Origin: CAZQEZ01 sp964592475 | Lineage (GTDB): Bacteria > Bacteroidota > Bacteroidia > Cytophagales > Cyclobacteriaceae | NCBI GenBank assembly: GCA_964592475.1 | Contig: CAZQEZ010000041.1 | Location: 1 to 32,840 of the forward strand | Length of the DNA stretch: 32,840 nt | Reading direction: 5' to 3' | Shown here: one piece after another, positions 1 to 8,824 of the stretch | Numbering within the stretch: the stretch's first letter is position 1 | Layout of the letters: every line of letters begins with the position of its first letter | Program-made: the position numbers and the translations under genes | The notes under the pieces: model-generated | The model's input: only the letters and a program-made list of their open reading frames with translations | Told to the model about the DNA's origin: nothing | Database searches by the model: none

Positions 1-2118
1 GGCATCACTCCACGACGGTATCTCCTATATTGAAATTGGCTCTCCTTTTGGTTCACTGAGTTCTAATCTGGGCATTTCTGGATCGGGATACGCTGCAGTA
101 AATCATGGAGATAATATTTTCATTGGCACCAATAATCATGTGTATTTCCGGAGGAGTAAAGATTACTGGCAGGATTTCAACGCGATAGCCGGAACTGAAG
201 GACAATCCTATTCTTTGCAGGTATTTAATAACCAGGTATTGCTGAGTCATCACAACGGAATATTTAGTATATCTGCTAATAATTCAGAAAAAATAGCTAA
301 TATAGACGGCACCTGGATGTGCCTGCAACCAAAAAAACATCCTGATAAACTGATTGCCGGTCACTACACGGGTTTATTTTTACTAGCCTGGAAAAACAAC
401 CAGTGGGAGATGGTGAAAAAGTATGATGGCTTCAATGAGTCATGCCGGGTACTGGCTGAAGATGATAAAAATAACCTTTGGATGTCTCACGGTTACAAAG
501 GAGTATACAGGATTCAATTTAATGATAACCTGCAGGAAATTAAGCAAATAGATTATTATAACCAGGAGCATGGCTTCCCTTCCAATTTCCTTATTAACGT
601 TTTTGAAATAAATGGCGAATTGATTTTTGCCGCTGAAACCGGTATTTATCATTTCGATATAACTGCAGAAGTTTTCCGGCTTCATCCATCGCTTAATCAG
701 TTCTTTTCAGCGGATACTCATATCAGAGAAATGGAAACTGACGCGGTAGGAAATATCTATTATATTGCCAACCAGGAAGCGGGGGTATTACACAAAAACC
801 CATTGGGTACTTATGAAAAAGATAGTGCCGCCTTTTACCAGATCATTCCTTATCTAAACGATGCTCTTGAAAAAATCCAGGTAATTGATAATAAAACTGT
901 TTTATTTTCAGCTAAGCAAGGTTTTATCACTTATGACCCTACCAGCCAATATATCTTAAGCGAACCCGGTGCACCGTTAATCCGATATTTACAAGTGATT
1001 GGAGACAGCACAGGATTGATAAATGCATCCATCGCGCACCTATCAGGAGATACAACTTTCACGTTTGCTCATCGCAACAATTCCATCAGAATAAGCTATG
1101 CATCCCCGGTTTTCGGANNNNNNNNNNNNNNNNNNNNNNNNNNNNNNNNNNNNNNNNNNNNNNNNNNNNNNNNNNNNNNNNNNNNNNNNNNNNNNNNNNN
1201 NNNNNNNNNNNNNNNNNGTTTGCTCATCGCAACAATTCCATCAGAATAAGCTATGCATCCCCGGTTTTCGGAGCAGGCAACCAGGCCATGTACAGATACC
1301 AATTAGAAAATTTTGATAAAAACTGGTCTGATTGGATACCAGTTGCCAATAAAGAATATACTAATTTGCAGGAAGGAGACTATACATTCAAAGTACAGGC
1401 ACGCAACGTGTATGGCAAAGTAAGTGATACAGCCAGCCTAAGTATCCGGATTTTACCGCCATGGTATCGTTCCAGGCTAGCCTATGTAATATATTTTCTA
1501 TCTGCCGGGGGAGGATTGTTTTTCCTGGTGAGTTTCATGGAACGTAAACATAAAAAGGAAAAACAGCAGCTAGAAATAGACCAGCAAATAGCCTTGCAAA
1601 AGAAAGACATTAAACTAGATCAACTGAGCCGTGAATCGCATGAAGAAATCACCCGCTTACGTAATGAGAAATTAAAAGCAGAGGTGGAACATAAAAACAA
1701 AGAATTAGGCAATTCTGCTGTACATTTGATAAGCAAAAATGAATTTATAAACCACGTTAAAATAACATTGAACGCACTTTCTAAAAAGAGTAATAACCAA
1801 AGCCTTAAAAAAGATTTTGGTAAGCTGGTAACGGAAATTGAGAAGAATATTGAAGCAGATAATGACTGGGAACAATTTCAAATTCATTTTGACCGGGTTC
1901 ATGGCAACTTTAGCGAACGCCTGAAAAATAATTATCCTGACATTACGCCTCAAGAAATGAAACTGGCAGCTTACCTGCGCATGAATCTGAGCAGCAAGGA
2001 AATTGCACAGCTATTAAACATATCGGTAAGAGGAGTTGAAATTGCCCGTTACCGACTACGAAAAAAACTGAAACTGGAGCGGCAGGATAATTTGAGTGAG
2101 TTTATTTTGAAGTTTTGA
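1..2118 (+). CDS. Propeller / Y_Y_Y / LuxR-type HTH transmembrane regulator (5' partial, split by assembly gap)
   Basis: The reading frame is open from the first bases of the window, so the N-terminus lies outside. Visible parts in order: propeller-type repeats (for example GISYIEIGSPFG near the start, typical of two-component-regulator propellers); a Y_Y_Y domain (YRYQLENFDKNWSDW, then YTFKVQARNVYG) across the N run; one membrane helix at about 1477-1535; a charged coiled coil at about 1540-1720; and a C-terminal LuxR-like helix-turn-helix (SSKEIAQLLNISVRGVEIAR) at about 1945-2085. There is no kinase or receiver domain. The family senses an extracytoplasmic ligand and is thought to act on DNA directly through the HTH, often near polysaccharide-use genes. 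The frame changes across the Ns, but collapsing the duplicated 55 bases flanking them restores one frame, so I treat it as a single intact gene. The target is unknown. Confidence 0.85.
1063..1272. repeat. 55-bp direct duplication flanking the N run (assembly artefact)
   Basis: Bases 1063-1117 and 1218-1272 are identical, both beginning GTTTGCTCATCG and ending GGTTTTCGGA. The offset is 155 bases. Removing one copy plus the Ns puts the upstream and downstream coding segments in the same frame and yields an uninterrupted Y_Y_Y domain. This argues for a contig overlap rather than a biological duplication. Confidence 0.9.
1118..1217. other. Assembly gap (100 N)
   Basis: Exactly 100 Ns, the conventional placeholder for a gap of unknown size. 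The 55 bases before it (1063-1117) are repeated exactly after it (1218-1272), which is what two unmerged overlapping contig ends look like. Confidence 0.97.
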
Positions 2119-2137
2119 TCAAGAAAAACACAAAGCA

Positions 2138-2182
2138 AAAGAAAGGAATCGTTTGATTTAACAAAACAATTCTTTCTTTTTT
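2138..2182 (+). terminator. Bidirectional hairpin terminator between convergent genes
   Basis: Imperfect inverted repeat: AAAGAAAGGAATCGTTTG pairs with CAAAACAATTCTTTCTTT around a short AT loop, followed by a T run on the plus strand and by A-rich sequence that reads as Ts on the minus strand. It sits between the regulator stop and the convergent lipoprotein gene. Confidence 0.7.
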
Positions 2183-2194
2183 AATGATTCAATA

Positions 2195-2731
2195 TTAAAG
2201 TTCTACAAATGATTTTGCAATTTCATTCATTTGATCTAAATAATTGATTTTTTTATCCCGAAGTGTCCATGATAAAATTTGGTAATAGTCAGTTTCACCT
2301 TTTACCACGGTATAATTGTAATAGATACTTACATCATCCACTTGGCCTTCAATTTCTATAGATTTTGCCGGCATGTCATTAATGGTCAAATCTACTTGAT
2401 CAGATACAGTAAATATTTCAATTCCTTCAGAAAAAGAGTCTATAAGTAACGAGAAATATCCATCAAAATCAGTGCTGTAGATATCTTGTAATTGATTTTC
2501 ATTAATAGCCTCGTTGAAAGTTTCAATATCTTCGTCAATTACAATCACATAAAATTCCTTGATAAGGTTTTGATATTGCAATGAAGCATCACTATTTAAA
2601 CCGTTAGCCTCAGAAAGATATCCGGGAATTTGTAAAGAAAATTTATCATCAACGGTTACAGTTTCCGGTGGTGACTCTGAGCAAGCCATCAAAAAGAATA
2701 TGGCTAAAATTGGTGAGAAAATTTTTTTCAT
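2195..2731 (-). CDS. Predicted lipoprotein of unknown function
   Basis: 178 residues. The N-terminus is a short positively charged and hydrophobic segment ending in the lipobox LMAC, so Cys17 would be the lipidated residue after signal peptidase II cleavage. The mature part is acidic, with an opening (DDKFSLQIPGYL) and a later INDMPAKSIEIEG stretch. These loosely recall PsbP-like/DUF1795-type proteins that pack as a single alpha-beta sandwich; that comparison is from memory of the pattern and is weak. The gene stands alone, convergent with the upstream regulator, and shares a hairpin terminator with it. No enzyme motif is visible. I do not assign a function. Confidence 0.75.
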   Translation of the reverse strand: MKKIFSPILAIFFLMACSESPPETVTVDDKFSLQIPGYLSEANGLNSDASLQYQNLIKEFYVIVIDEDIETFNEAINENQLQDIYSTDFDGYFSLLIDSFSEGIEIFTVSDQVDLTINDMPAKSIEIEGQVDDVSIYYNYTVVKGETDYYQILSWTLRDKKINYLDQMNEIAKSFVEL

Positions 2732-2989
2732 AAACTATTTTATTTTTATTAAAACAAGAATATAAAGTTATCCATATTTTTTTTATTGATTATAAATACG
2801 GTATCAATTTCTTACATTACTAATAAATTGATAAATATTACATGTTTTCTAACTTTTATGGTATTTAATGCAGGTAATTGACCATTCTTTGTAGAAAAAT
2901 CATAAATTACAAATTACAAATACTCAAATACTATGTTAAATAAAAGTTCTTAGCCAATCTCTTACATCTAATTTTATTTGAACAATCGT

Positions 2990-4003
2990 ATGATTAACTT
3001 TAAATTCTATAAAGAATATTTCATGCAACATTTATTATTTTTGATCATTCATCTACTTTTATTACCAACGGTTGTTTTAGCGCAAGTTAAAGATCAACCA
3101 TTTCAGAAATCTTTTCAGCAATATCCTGTAAAAGCTGGTGAATGCTCGAAAATAACCACCAATTCCGGTAGCATTATTTTTATAGAAGAAGGTGCTATAC
3201 CTGCAGGATTAGATTCTACAATTATTTATTATCGTGAATTACACACCCCATTGGATATAATTGCCCACGACATTCGAATGCACACGATGCCAGGTGAGAT
3301 AATATACCTGGAATCTACCGGCATGTTCGAAATATATGCTTTGGCCGGAAATGATACTGTAGCAATGGCACCGGGTAAAAGCATAGAAGTGCGCATGGCC
3401 GTAGCGTCACAAAAAGCTGATCCACGAGTAGAAGGGTATATATATGATCAGAAAAATAAACACTGGCAAAACTTTACCAACCAAATCAATATCCTGAAAA
3501 TTGATGATGACAATCACCTTTGGGGAAGCCCACCAGCAAGAAGAGCGGCTCAAGTTGATAACAATCTACCTGCCGAAATGAACGATGGCAGGGGGACTGA
3601 TGAGCCGAATACGCGATTGACAAAGGTGCTGCAAACTATGTTAATTGATCAATTTGGCTTATATAATTTTGATAAGATGCTGGGTGGCTTCAATTATACT
3701 TATGTAAAAGCTGCTTTTAATGATGCGCACGGTACAAGTCCTATCGAATCCACGATCTACCTGGTATATAAAAATATTAATTCCGTTTTCTATTTTCCCA
3801 AGGCTAGCTGGACACATGATTTTTTTATCATTCAAAATCTACCGTACAAGCTATTTACGATTACAGCCAGGGGAAAAGTTTTGCAGTTGAAAGATTATCC
3901 ACAGCTTTCTGCAATAGCCAACAAGCCTTACTCATTTACTTTAGAGACACAGGGGCAAGCCAAAAACAGACGTGAACTTTCTAAAATAATTGGCATACAA
4001 TGA
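2990..4003 (+). CDS. Secreted protein of unknown function, first gene of a two-gene operon
   Basis: About 337 residues with a type I signal peptide (hydrophobic run LLFLIIHLLLLPTVVLA then Q). Two ATGs are possible: 2990 gives a lysine-containing n-region and is preferred, while 3023 gives a shorter signal peptide; a TTG at 2978 is less likely. The mature part starts with a beta-rich domain carrying a pattern seen in many Bacteroidota surface proteins: an IFIEEGAIP segment, YYRELHTPLDIIAHDI, then ESTGMFEIYA and a PGKSIEVRM strand. The second half has no motif I recognise. The stop codon overlaps the start of the next gene (ATGA), indicating translational coupling, so the two secreted products probably act together. 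Function unknown. Confidence 0.75.
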   Translation: MINFKFYKEYFMQHLLFLIIHLLLLPTVVLAQVKDQPFQKSFQQYPVKAGECSKITTNSGSIIFIEEGAIPAGLDSTIIYYRELHTPLDIIAHDIRMHTMPGEIIYLESTGMFEIYALAGNDTVAMAPGKSIEVRMAVASQKADPRVEGYIYDQKNKHWQNFTNQINILKIDDDNHLWGSPPARRAAQVDNNLPAEMNDGRGTDEPNTRLTKVLQTMLIDQFGLYNFDKMLGGFNYTYVKAAFNDAHGTSPIESTIYLVYKNINSVFYFPKASWTHDFFIIQNLPYKLFTITARGKVLQLKDYPQLSAIANKPYSFTLETQGQAKNRRELSKIIGIQ

Positions 4004-4587
4004 AACTCATAGCAACATCACTCCTACTATTTGTTGTAGCAATGGATTCGCTACAGGCTCAAAATGAAATTATTATTTCCAGGGTTTTTAGCAGTGAAAA
4101 ACAAAACGCCATGGCTAGTAAAATTCCGGGTATTTTGCTGGATGCCTACAGTAAAGGAGAAATTATGGCGTATTACCCTAAAAACAGGAATATTCCGGTA
4201 AATTATGTGCAGATGCTGCACCATTTTGGCGCAAGCCAGGAGGCGGAAGAAATGCTTAATGCCAGTCCATGGTGGTACTGCGAATCTTCGGCTTCAGCAA
4301 AAGTGAATGCTGAAATGGAGCAGTGCTTTAGTCAATACTTTGAAATTGGGGAATTGAAGCAAATCAACCGTATCACGCGAATGCCTGAACTGAAACATCT
4401 TTTTATACGATTAATATACGCTAATGATTGCAGTGCTGATGGCTTTGAAAGAGAAGGACCCGTGTTTAAAATAAAAGACGTTGCCAAGCTTGAAAAGGAG
4501 GTCTACCGATTAGTAAATCCCCGGAATCCCGTATATAAGTATAAAATTATCGATTACCTGCGATTAAAGTCTTATTCTGCCCGATAG
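4000..4587 (+). CDS. Secreted protein of unknown function, translationally coupled to the gene before it
   Basis: 195 residues beginning with a signal peptide (MKLIATSLLLFVVAMDSLQA, cleavage before Q). The ATG overlaps the preceding TGA by two bases. The segment ILLDAYSKGEIMAYYPKN faintly resembles the N-terminal region of the gliding-motility protein GldN, but no gldK-gldL-gldM neighbours are present, so I do not make that call. The body is helical and contains two cysteine pairs by eye (around WWYCESS and MEQCFSQ, and ANDCSADG). A hairpin terminator follows directly. Probably works in the periplasm or at the outer membrane with its partner. Function unknown. Confidence 0.75.
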   Translation: MKLIATSLLLFVVAMDSLQAQNEIIISRVFSSEKQNAMASKIPGILLDAYSKGEIMAYYPKNRNIPVNYVQMLHHFGASQEAEEMLNASPWWYCESSASAKVNAEMEQCFSQYFEIGELKQINRITRMPELKHLFIRLIYANDCSADGFEREGPVFKIKDVAKLEKEVYRLVNPRNPVYKYKIIDYLRLKSYSAR

Positions 4588-4590
4588 ATT

Positions 4591-4622
4591 AAAAGGCAGC
4601 CACTAAGCAACTGCCTTTTATT
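4591..4622 (+). terminator. Rho-independent terminator between convergent genes
   Basis: A perfect 9-bp stem, AAAAGGCAG at 4591-4599 with CTGCCTTTT at 4611-4619, closes an 11-base loop. Its position 3 bases after the secreted-protein operon and 18 bases beyond the clpB stop lets it serve both strands. Confidence 0.8.
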
Positions 4623-4640
4623 CTCTGGTTAATCATACTA

Positions 4641-7250
4641 CTATCCTACTACTGCTACTGGTTTGCGAAAAACCATTTTTCCGTCAAACATATCTAATAC
4701 TACTTCAGCGTTGGTAGTCACATTGCCTGCCAGCATTTCCTTACTCAGCTCATTCAATACCTCTTTTTGGATCACGCGTTTGATAGGCCGGGCACCAAAT
4801 TGAGGATCGAACCCAATCGCGGCGATGTAATCCAAAGCCTCATCAGTGGCAGTTAATTGAATATTTTGCTTTTGTAAAAGCTTTTGCAAGTATTGCAATT
4901 GCAACTGTACAATATTTCTGATATTTGATTGACTCAACGGCTGGAACATGATCAAATCATCAATCCTATTCACGAACTCCGGTCGTAGACTGCGCTTTAA
5001 TAAATCAAATACGTTTGTTCGGGTAGCCTCAATAATTTGTTCCCGATTGTCGTCATCAATTTTCTCAAAACTACTTCTAATGATATCAGAACCCATATTA
5101 CTGGTCATGATGATAATGGTATTTTTAAAATTGGCAACCCGCCCCTTATTATCGGTCAGGCGTCCATCTTCCAATACTTGAAGCAGGAGGTTAAAAACAT
5201 CAGGATGGGCTTTTTCTATCTCATCCAGCAAAATTACCGAATAAGGTTTTCTCCTTACTGCTTCAGTCAATTGCCCACCTTCATCATACCCAACATAGCC
5301 AGGAGGTGCTCCTACCAATCTTGATACAGAATGGCGCTCCTGGTATTCGCTCATATCAATGCGAGTAATCAAATTTTCATCATTAAAAAGAAACTCAGCC
5401 AGTGCTTTGGCCAACTCAGTTTTGCCCACACCAGTAGTACCCAAGAATAAGAATGAGCCAATGGGCCTTTTCTCTTCCGATAAGCCTGTTCTGCTCCTAC
5501 GCACGGCATCGGCAACTGCTTCAATGGCTTCCTCCTGCCCTACTACCCGCTTATGCAACTTGTCCTCCAGGTGCAAAAGTTTTTCTTTTTCGCTCTGTAG
5601 CATCCGTTGCACAGGTATGCCCGTCCACTTGCTTACTATCTCAGCAATATCTTCCGAGTCAATTTCCTCTTTTACCAGCTGCGTACCGGATTGCTTCATT
5701 TCATCAATGGCCTCATGCTTTTGCTTCAATTGCTGATCAAGTTCTACCAGCCGTCCATAGCGGATTTCAGCAACCTTTCCATAATCACCATTTCGTTCAG
5801 CTTGCTCGGCGGCAAATTTGAGTTGGTCTATTTGTTCCTTGATTTGCTGCACCTCGTTTACAACTTCTTTTTCAGCATTCCAGCGAGCCCTGATGCCATT
5901 TCGTTTTTCAGTCAGATTCGCTAATTCCTGATTGATAGCAGCCAGCCTAGGCTCATTATTCTCAATTTTAATAGCCTCACGCTCAATTTCCAGCTGCCGA
6001 ATCTTTCTTTCCACTTCATCCAACTCTACGGGCATAGAATTAATTTCTATCCTTACTTTAGAGGCAGCCTCATCTATTAAATCAATGGCTTTATCCGGTA
6101 AAAAACGATCGGTAATGTACCGGTTACTCAATTGCACCGCAGCAATAATCGCGTCATCTTTAATTCTTACTTTATGATGAGCTTCGTATCGATCTTTTAT
6201 TCCCCGTAAAATGGAAATAGAATCTTCTTCTGCCGGCTCATTGATCGTCACCATCTGGAAACGACGCTCCAGCGCTTTGTCTTTCTCAAAATACTTTTGA
6301 TATTCATTTAAAGTAGTGGCACCAATGGCACGTAACTCACCTCTTGCAAGGGCGGGCTTCAAAATATTAGCCGCATCCATAGCGCCTTCACTCTTTCCTG
6401 CGCCTACCAGGGTGTGAATTTCATCAATAAAAAGAACAATCTCCCCATCCGAAGCCACTACTTCTTTCACTACCGACTTCAATCTTTCTTCAAACTCACC
6501 CTTATACTTTGCCCCGGCAATCAAGGAACCCATGTCTAAAGAATAAATCTTTTTGGTTTTGATGTTTTCCGGAACATCTCCTTGTACTATCCTAATGGCA
6601 ATACCTTCAGCTATAGCGGTTTTACCTACTCCTGGCTCACCTATTAGTATCGGGTTGTTTTTGGTACGACGCGATAAGATTTGCATTAGACGACGAATTT
6701 CTTCATCCCGTCCAATTACCGGATCGAGCTTGTTGTTCTCGGCGCGTTCGTTCAAGTTGATCGCGTATTTATTTAGGGAATTATAAGTTTCTTCAGCACT
6801 TTGACTGTTTACTTTTGCACCTTTCCTTAATTCCCCAATGGCAGCTTTTAATGCTTTTTCAGTTACTCCATTATCCTTTAAAAGCTGTGCGGCTTGGTCA
6901 TTATTAGCCAATATACCAAGCAGCATGTGTTCCAGCGATACATATTCGTCTTTATATTCTTTTTTGTAATTATCTGCTTTTATAAGCGCATCATTGGCAT
7001 TGCGTGATAAGTAAATGTTGCCACCGCTTACTTTTGGATAAGAGGTTACAATTCTATCCAATGCCTGTTTCAGTACATCTACATTTACCCCTAGCTTTGC
7101 CAATAAAAAAGGTAATACATTTTCATCTACTTCGAACATTCCTTTAAGTAAATGCGCACATTCCAACGACTGCTGATCATTGCTTTGTGCAATGGTTTGT
7201 GCCTGCTGTACAGCCTCCTGCGATTTTATAGTAAAATTATTCAAGTTCAT
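4641..7250 (-). CDS. clpB: ATP-dependent chaperone ClpB (Hsp104 family disaggregase)
   Basis: 869 residues, the usual ClpB length. Order: Clp N domain (about 1-145, two repeats); first AAA+ module with Walker A GEPGVGKT at 204-211 and Walker B VLFIDEIHT at 272-280; the coiled-coil middle domain at about 405-525 that separates ClpB from ClpC/ClpA; second AAA+ module with Walker A GTTGVGKT at 604-611, pore loop GYVG at 651-654 and Walker B VILLDEIEKAH near 672; and the C-terminal D2 small domain. It has no ClpP-binding loop. It is a cytosolic hexamer that works with DnaK/DnaJ/GrpE to pull polypeptides out of aggregates. It is monocistronic with a terminator behind it. The upstream region shows no CIRCE element and no clear TAnnTTTG box. 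Confidence 0.98.
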   Translation of the reverse strand: MNLNNFTIKSQEAVQQAQTIAQSNDQQSLECAHLLKGMFEVDENVLPFLLAKLGVNVDVLKQALDRIVTSYPKVSGGNIYLSRNANDALIKADNYKKEYKDEYVSLEHMLLGILANNDQAAQLLKDNGVTEKALKAAIGELRKGAKVNSQSAEETYNSLNKYAINLNERAENNKLDPVIGRDEEIRRLMQILSRRTKNNPILIGEPGVGKTAIAEGIAIRIVQGDVPENIKTKKIYSLDMGSLIAGAKYKGEFEERLKSVVKEVVASDGEIVLFIDEIHTLVGAGKSEGAMDAANILKPALARGELRAIGATTLNEYQKYFEKDKALERRFQMVTINEPAEEDSISILRGIKDRYEAHHKVRIKDDAIIAAVQLSNRYITDRFLPDKAIDLIDEAASKVRIEINSMPVELDEVERKIRQLEIEREAIKIENNEPRLAAINQELANLTEKRNGIRARWNAEKEVVNEVQQIKEQIDQLKFAAEQAERNGDYGKVAEIRYGRLVELDQQLKQKHEAIDEMKQSGTQLVKEEIDSEDIAEIVSKWTGIPVQRMLQSEKEKLLHLEDKLHKRVVGQEEAIEAVADAVRRSRTGLSEEKRPIGSFLFLGTTGVGKTELAKALAEFLFNDENLITRIDMSEYQERHSVSRLVGAPPGYVGYDEGGQLTEAVRRKPYSVILLDEIEKAHPDVFNLLLQVLEDGRLTDNKGRVANFKNTIIIMTSNMGSDIIRSSFEKIDDDNREQIIEATRTNVFDLLKRSLRPEFVNRIDDLIMFQPLSQSNIRNIVQLQLQYLQKLLQKQNIQLTATDEALDYIAAIGFDPQFGARPIKRVIQKEVLNELSKEMLAGNVTTNAEVVLDMFDGKMVFRKPVAVVG

Positions 7251-7284
7251 ATTTCAAGTTCTTTTAAGTTCATAATAAGTTTTT

Positions 7285-7310
7285 GACCATAACTAATGAC
7301 CATAACTAAT
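7285..7310. repeat. 13-bp tandem duplication upstream of clpB
   Basis: GACCATAACTAAT occurs twice back to back at 7285-7297 and 7298-7310, 35-60 bases upstream of the clpB start codon. It could be a regulator-binding site or simple slippage; the sequence alone does not decide. Confidence 0.6.
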
Positions 7311-7532
7311 TGAACAAACATTGTACTATTTACAGATAAAGCTTGAAATAAAGAAGATTTGTCAGTTTTTCTGCTTGAAAACTTAAAAACCGGACAAATA
7401 GGCAGTAAAATCAGTTCATTAAAGACGAAATTAATAATGCGAATCCTGAATAACCTGGATTTATTGTATATTTTGAATAATTTTGAGTTTAGAAATAATA
7501 AGATAATCCTATGGAAAAAGATATAAAAAAAT

Positions 7533-7718
7533 ATGTTAATTAATATAGATACAGAAATTCAAAGTGGTACTCCTGTTTTCAGAAACACTCGGGTACCTAT
7601 TGATTCACTCTTCTGGCACCTGGAAAAAGGTATTTCCATTGATGAATTTTTACAGGATTTTCCAAGTGTTACAAAAGAGCAGGTAATTGGAGTTTTAAAA
7701 ATAGCTTTAATTGTTTAA
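7533..7718 (+). CDS. DUF433 family antitoxin-like protein
   Basis: 61 residues. The motif series SGTPVFRNTRVPIDSLFWHL, KGISIDEFLQDFP and VTKEQVIGVLKIA is the DUF433 signature (the family consensus contains GkPvirGtRipV and a downstream short helix). DUF433 proteins are usually the antitoxin half of a pair with a PIN-like DUF5615 protein and are expected to form a winged-helix dimer that binds DNA and the partner. The C-terminus ends a little earlier than typical members. Only a short remnant of a possible toxin follows, so this is probably an orphan or decaying antitoxin. Confidence 0.8.
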   Translation: MLINIDTEIQSGTPVFRNTRVPIDSLFWHLEKGISIDEFLQDFPSVTKEQVIGVLKIALIV

Positions 7719-7766
7719 TTACTTTTGATAAAAACCTGCAATATCAACAAAATAATAAAACATGAA

Positions 7767-7889
7767 ATGATAGTATTGGTTTTAAATGCTGAAGATAACT
7801 CATATTTATCAATTCAATCTCTTGTTTCTCAAATCAAAATTCTTTTATCTCAAGACCTGATACCAGGAGCATATACAATTCAAAACTAA
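7767..7889 (+). pseudogene. Probable remnant of a DUF5615-like toxin gene (C-terminal part only)
   Basis: An open frame of 40 residues (MIVLVLNAEDNSYL at its start, SQDLIPGAYTIQN at its end) lies 48 bases after the DUF433 stop. It resembles the last third of DUF5615 proteins, which end with a hydrophobic strand, a helix and a pattern like (I/E)PGA followed by a final strand. The N-terminal part with the acidic PIN-like residues is absent. Continuing in the same frame upstream reaches the DUF433 stop with no start codon. The resemblance is from memory and the piece is short. Confidence 0.4.
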
Positions 7890-7896
7890 CACATTT

Positions 7897-8721
7897 ATGA
7901 TACTTGGCATCGACATAGGCGGCACCACCACAGACATTATTTATTTTAAGGGCAAACAGGCCGCTGGCTTTCTTTCCGTGAAAGCAGATGACCCGGTAAC
8001 TTCGGCTTCAGGAGCTTTAGGTAAATTTATTAACCATAAGCAAATTACCCTGCAAGATATTGAAGCTATCGCCATTACCGGAGTGGGTGCTTCAGCTTTG
8101 GGAGACAACCTATTTGGCATTCCAGTGCTGCTTACTGATGAATTTGAGGCCATCGGATTGGGAGGTCTGTATCTATCCGGTCTGGATAAAGCAATTGTGG
8201 TGAGTATGGGTACTGGTACCGCTTTGGTAGAAGCTAATGGTGGGCAGCAAAAACATCTGGGAGGAACCGGGGTTGGTGGTGGCACCTTGATTGGGCTGGC
8301 AAAATACATGATCGGTGTTTCGGATTTTGATACCTTACTGGAAATGGCAGAAAAAGGCTCTTTACAAAATGTGGACCTGAGTATTGCCGATATTGCTCAT
8401 GGAGAAATTGGCAACCTTCCGGTAGATGCTACAGCCTCCAACTTTGGTAAACATAACGATAAGGCCAATGCCAATGACCTGGCATTGGGGATCATCAACC
8501 TGGTTTCGCAAACTATTGGCATGATGTCGATTTTTGCCAGTCGGCAAAACGGTTATAAAAAAGTAGTGCTTACCGGTAAAGTGGTAAAAGTACCACAAAC
8601 ACGCAAGATATTTGAAAACCTGAAAACGATGTTTGATGTAGACTTTATAATCCCGGAAAATGCAGAATTTTCAACTGCTGTAGGTGCGGCTTATGCACAA
8701 GTGCTAAAGAAGGAGAGATAG
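7897..8721 (+). CDS. coaW: Type II pantothenate kinase
   Basis: 274 residues of the ASKHA (acetate kinase/Hsp70/hexokinase) fold. The phosphate-1 motif GIDIGGTTTDI is at 4-14, a candidate catalytic acid lies in LLTDEFEAIG at 78-87 (Glu82/Glu84), and the nucleotide-binding glycine motifs are MGTGTAL at 104-110 and LGGTGVGGGTLIGLA at 121-135. This arrangement is that of the type II enzyme (Staphylococcus CoaW and eukaryotic PANK) rather than the CoaX type III enzyme common in Bacteroidota. It phosphorylates pantothenate at the first step of coenzyme A synthesis in the cytosol. It stands alone. An alternative would be another ASKHA sugar or activator kinase, but the GGTGVGGGT signature makes PanK-II the best call. 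Confidence 0.85.
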   Translation: MILGIDIGGTTTDIIYFKGKQAAGFLSVKADDPVTSASGALGKFINHKQITLQDIEAIAITGVGASALGDNLFGIPVLLTDEFEAIGLGGLYLSGLDKAIVVSMGTGTALVEANGGQQKHLGGTGVGGGTLIGLAKYMIGVSDFDTLLEMAEKGSLQNVDLSIADIAHGEIGNLPVDATASNFGKHNDKANANDLALGIINLVSQTIGMMSIFASRQNGYKKVVLTGKVVKVPQTRKIFENLKTMFDVDFIIPENAEFSTAVGAAYAQVLKKER

Positions 8722-8780
8722 TCTGTACATTTTTATTATTGAAAATAATTCTTGATCAGGGCTTGTTCAATTTAAAATAA

Positions 8781-8820
8781 ACCTGGCAGGCCGGCTAAAT
8801 AAACCGTACCTGTCAGATTA
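8781..8820 (-). terminator. Hairpin downstream of the DUF2911 gene
   Basis: CTGGCAGG at 8783-8790 pairs with CCTGTCAG at 8809-8816 (one G-U pair). On the minus strand the stem is followed by TTTATTTT. It lies between the convergent PanK and DUF2911 genes. The U tract is interrupted, so it is a moderate call. Confidence 0.5.
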
Positions 8821-8824
8821 AATA

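Noticed and set aside
1096..1316. Short frames spanning the N run
   Set aside because: They consist mostly of unknown residues generated by the assembly gap.
4000..4587. Call as GldN gliding protein
   Set aside because: Only one short stretch is reminiscent and no gldK/L/M neighbours exist.
4948..6786. Several plus-strand open frames opposite clpB
   Set aside because: They are the complement of a well-conserved clpB reading frame, show low-complexity Ser/Cys-rich composition and no start signals.
7251..7532. CIRCE element or sigma-32-like promoter for clpB
   Set aside because: I looked for the TTAGCACTC inverted repeat and found none; no other recognised heat-shock box is visible.
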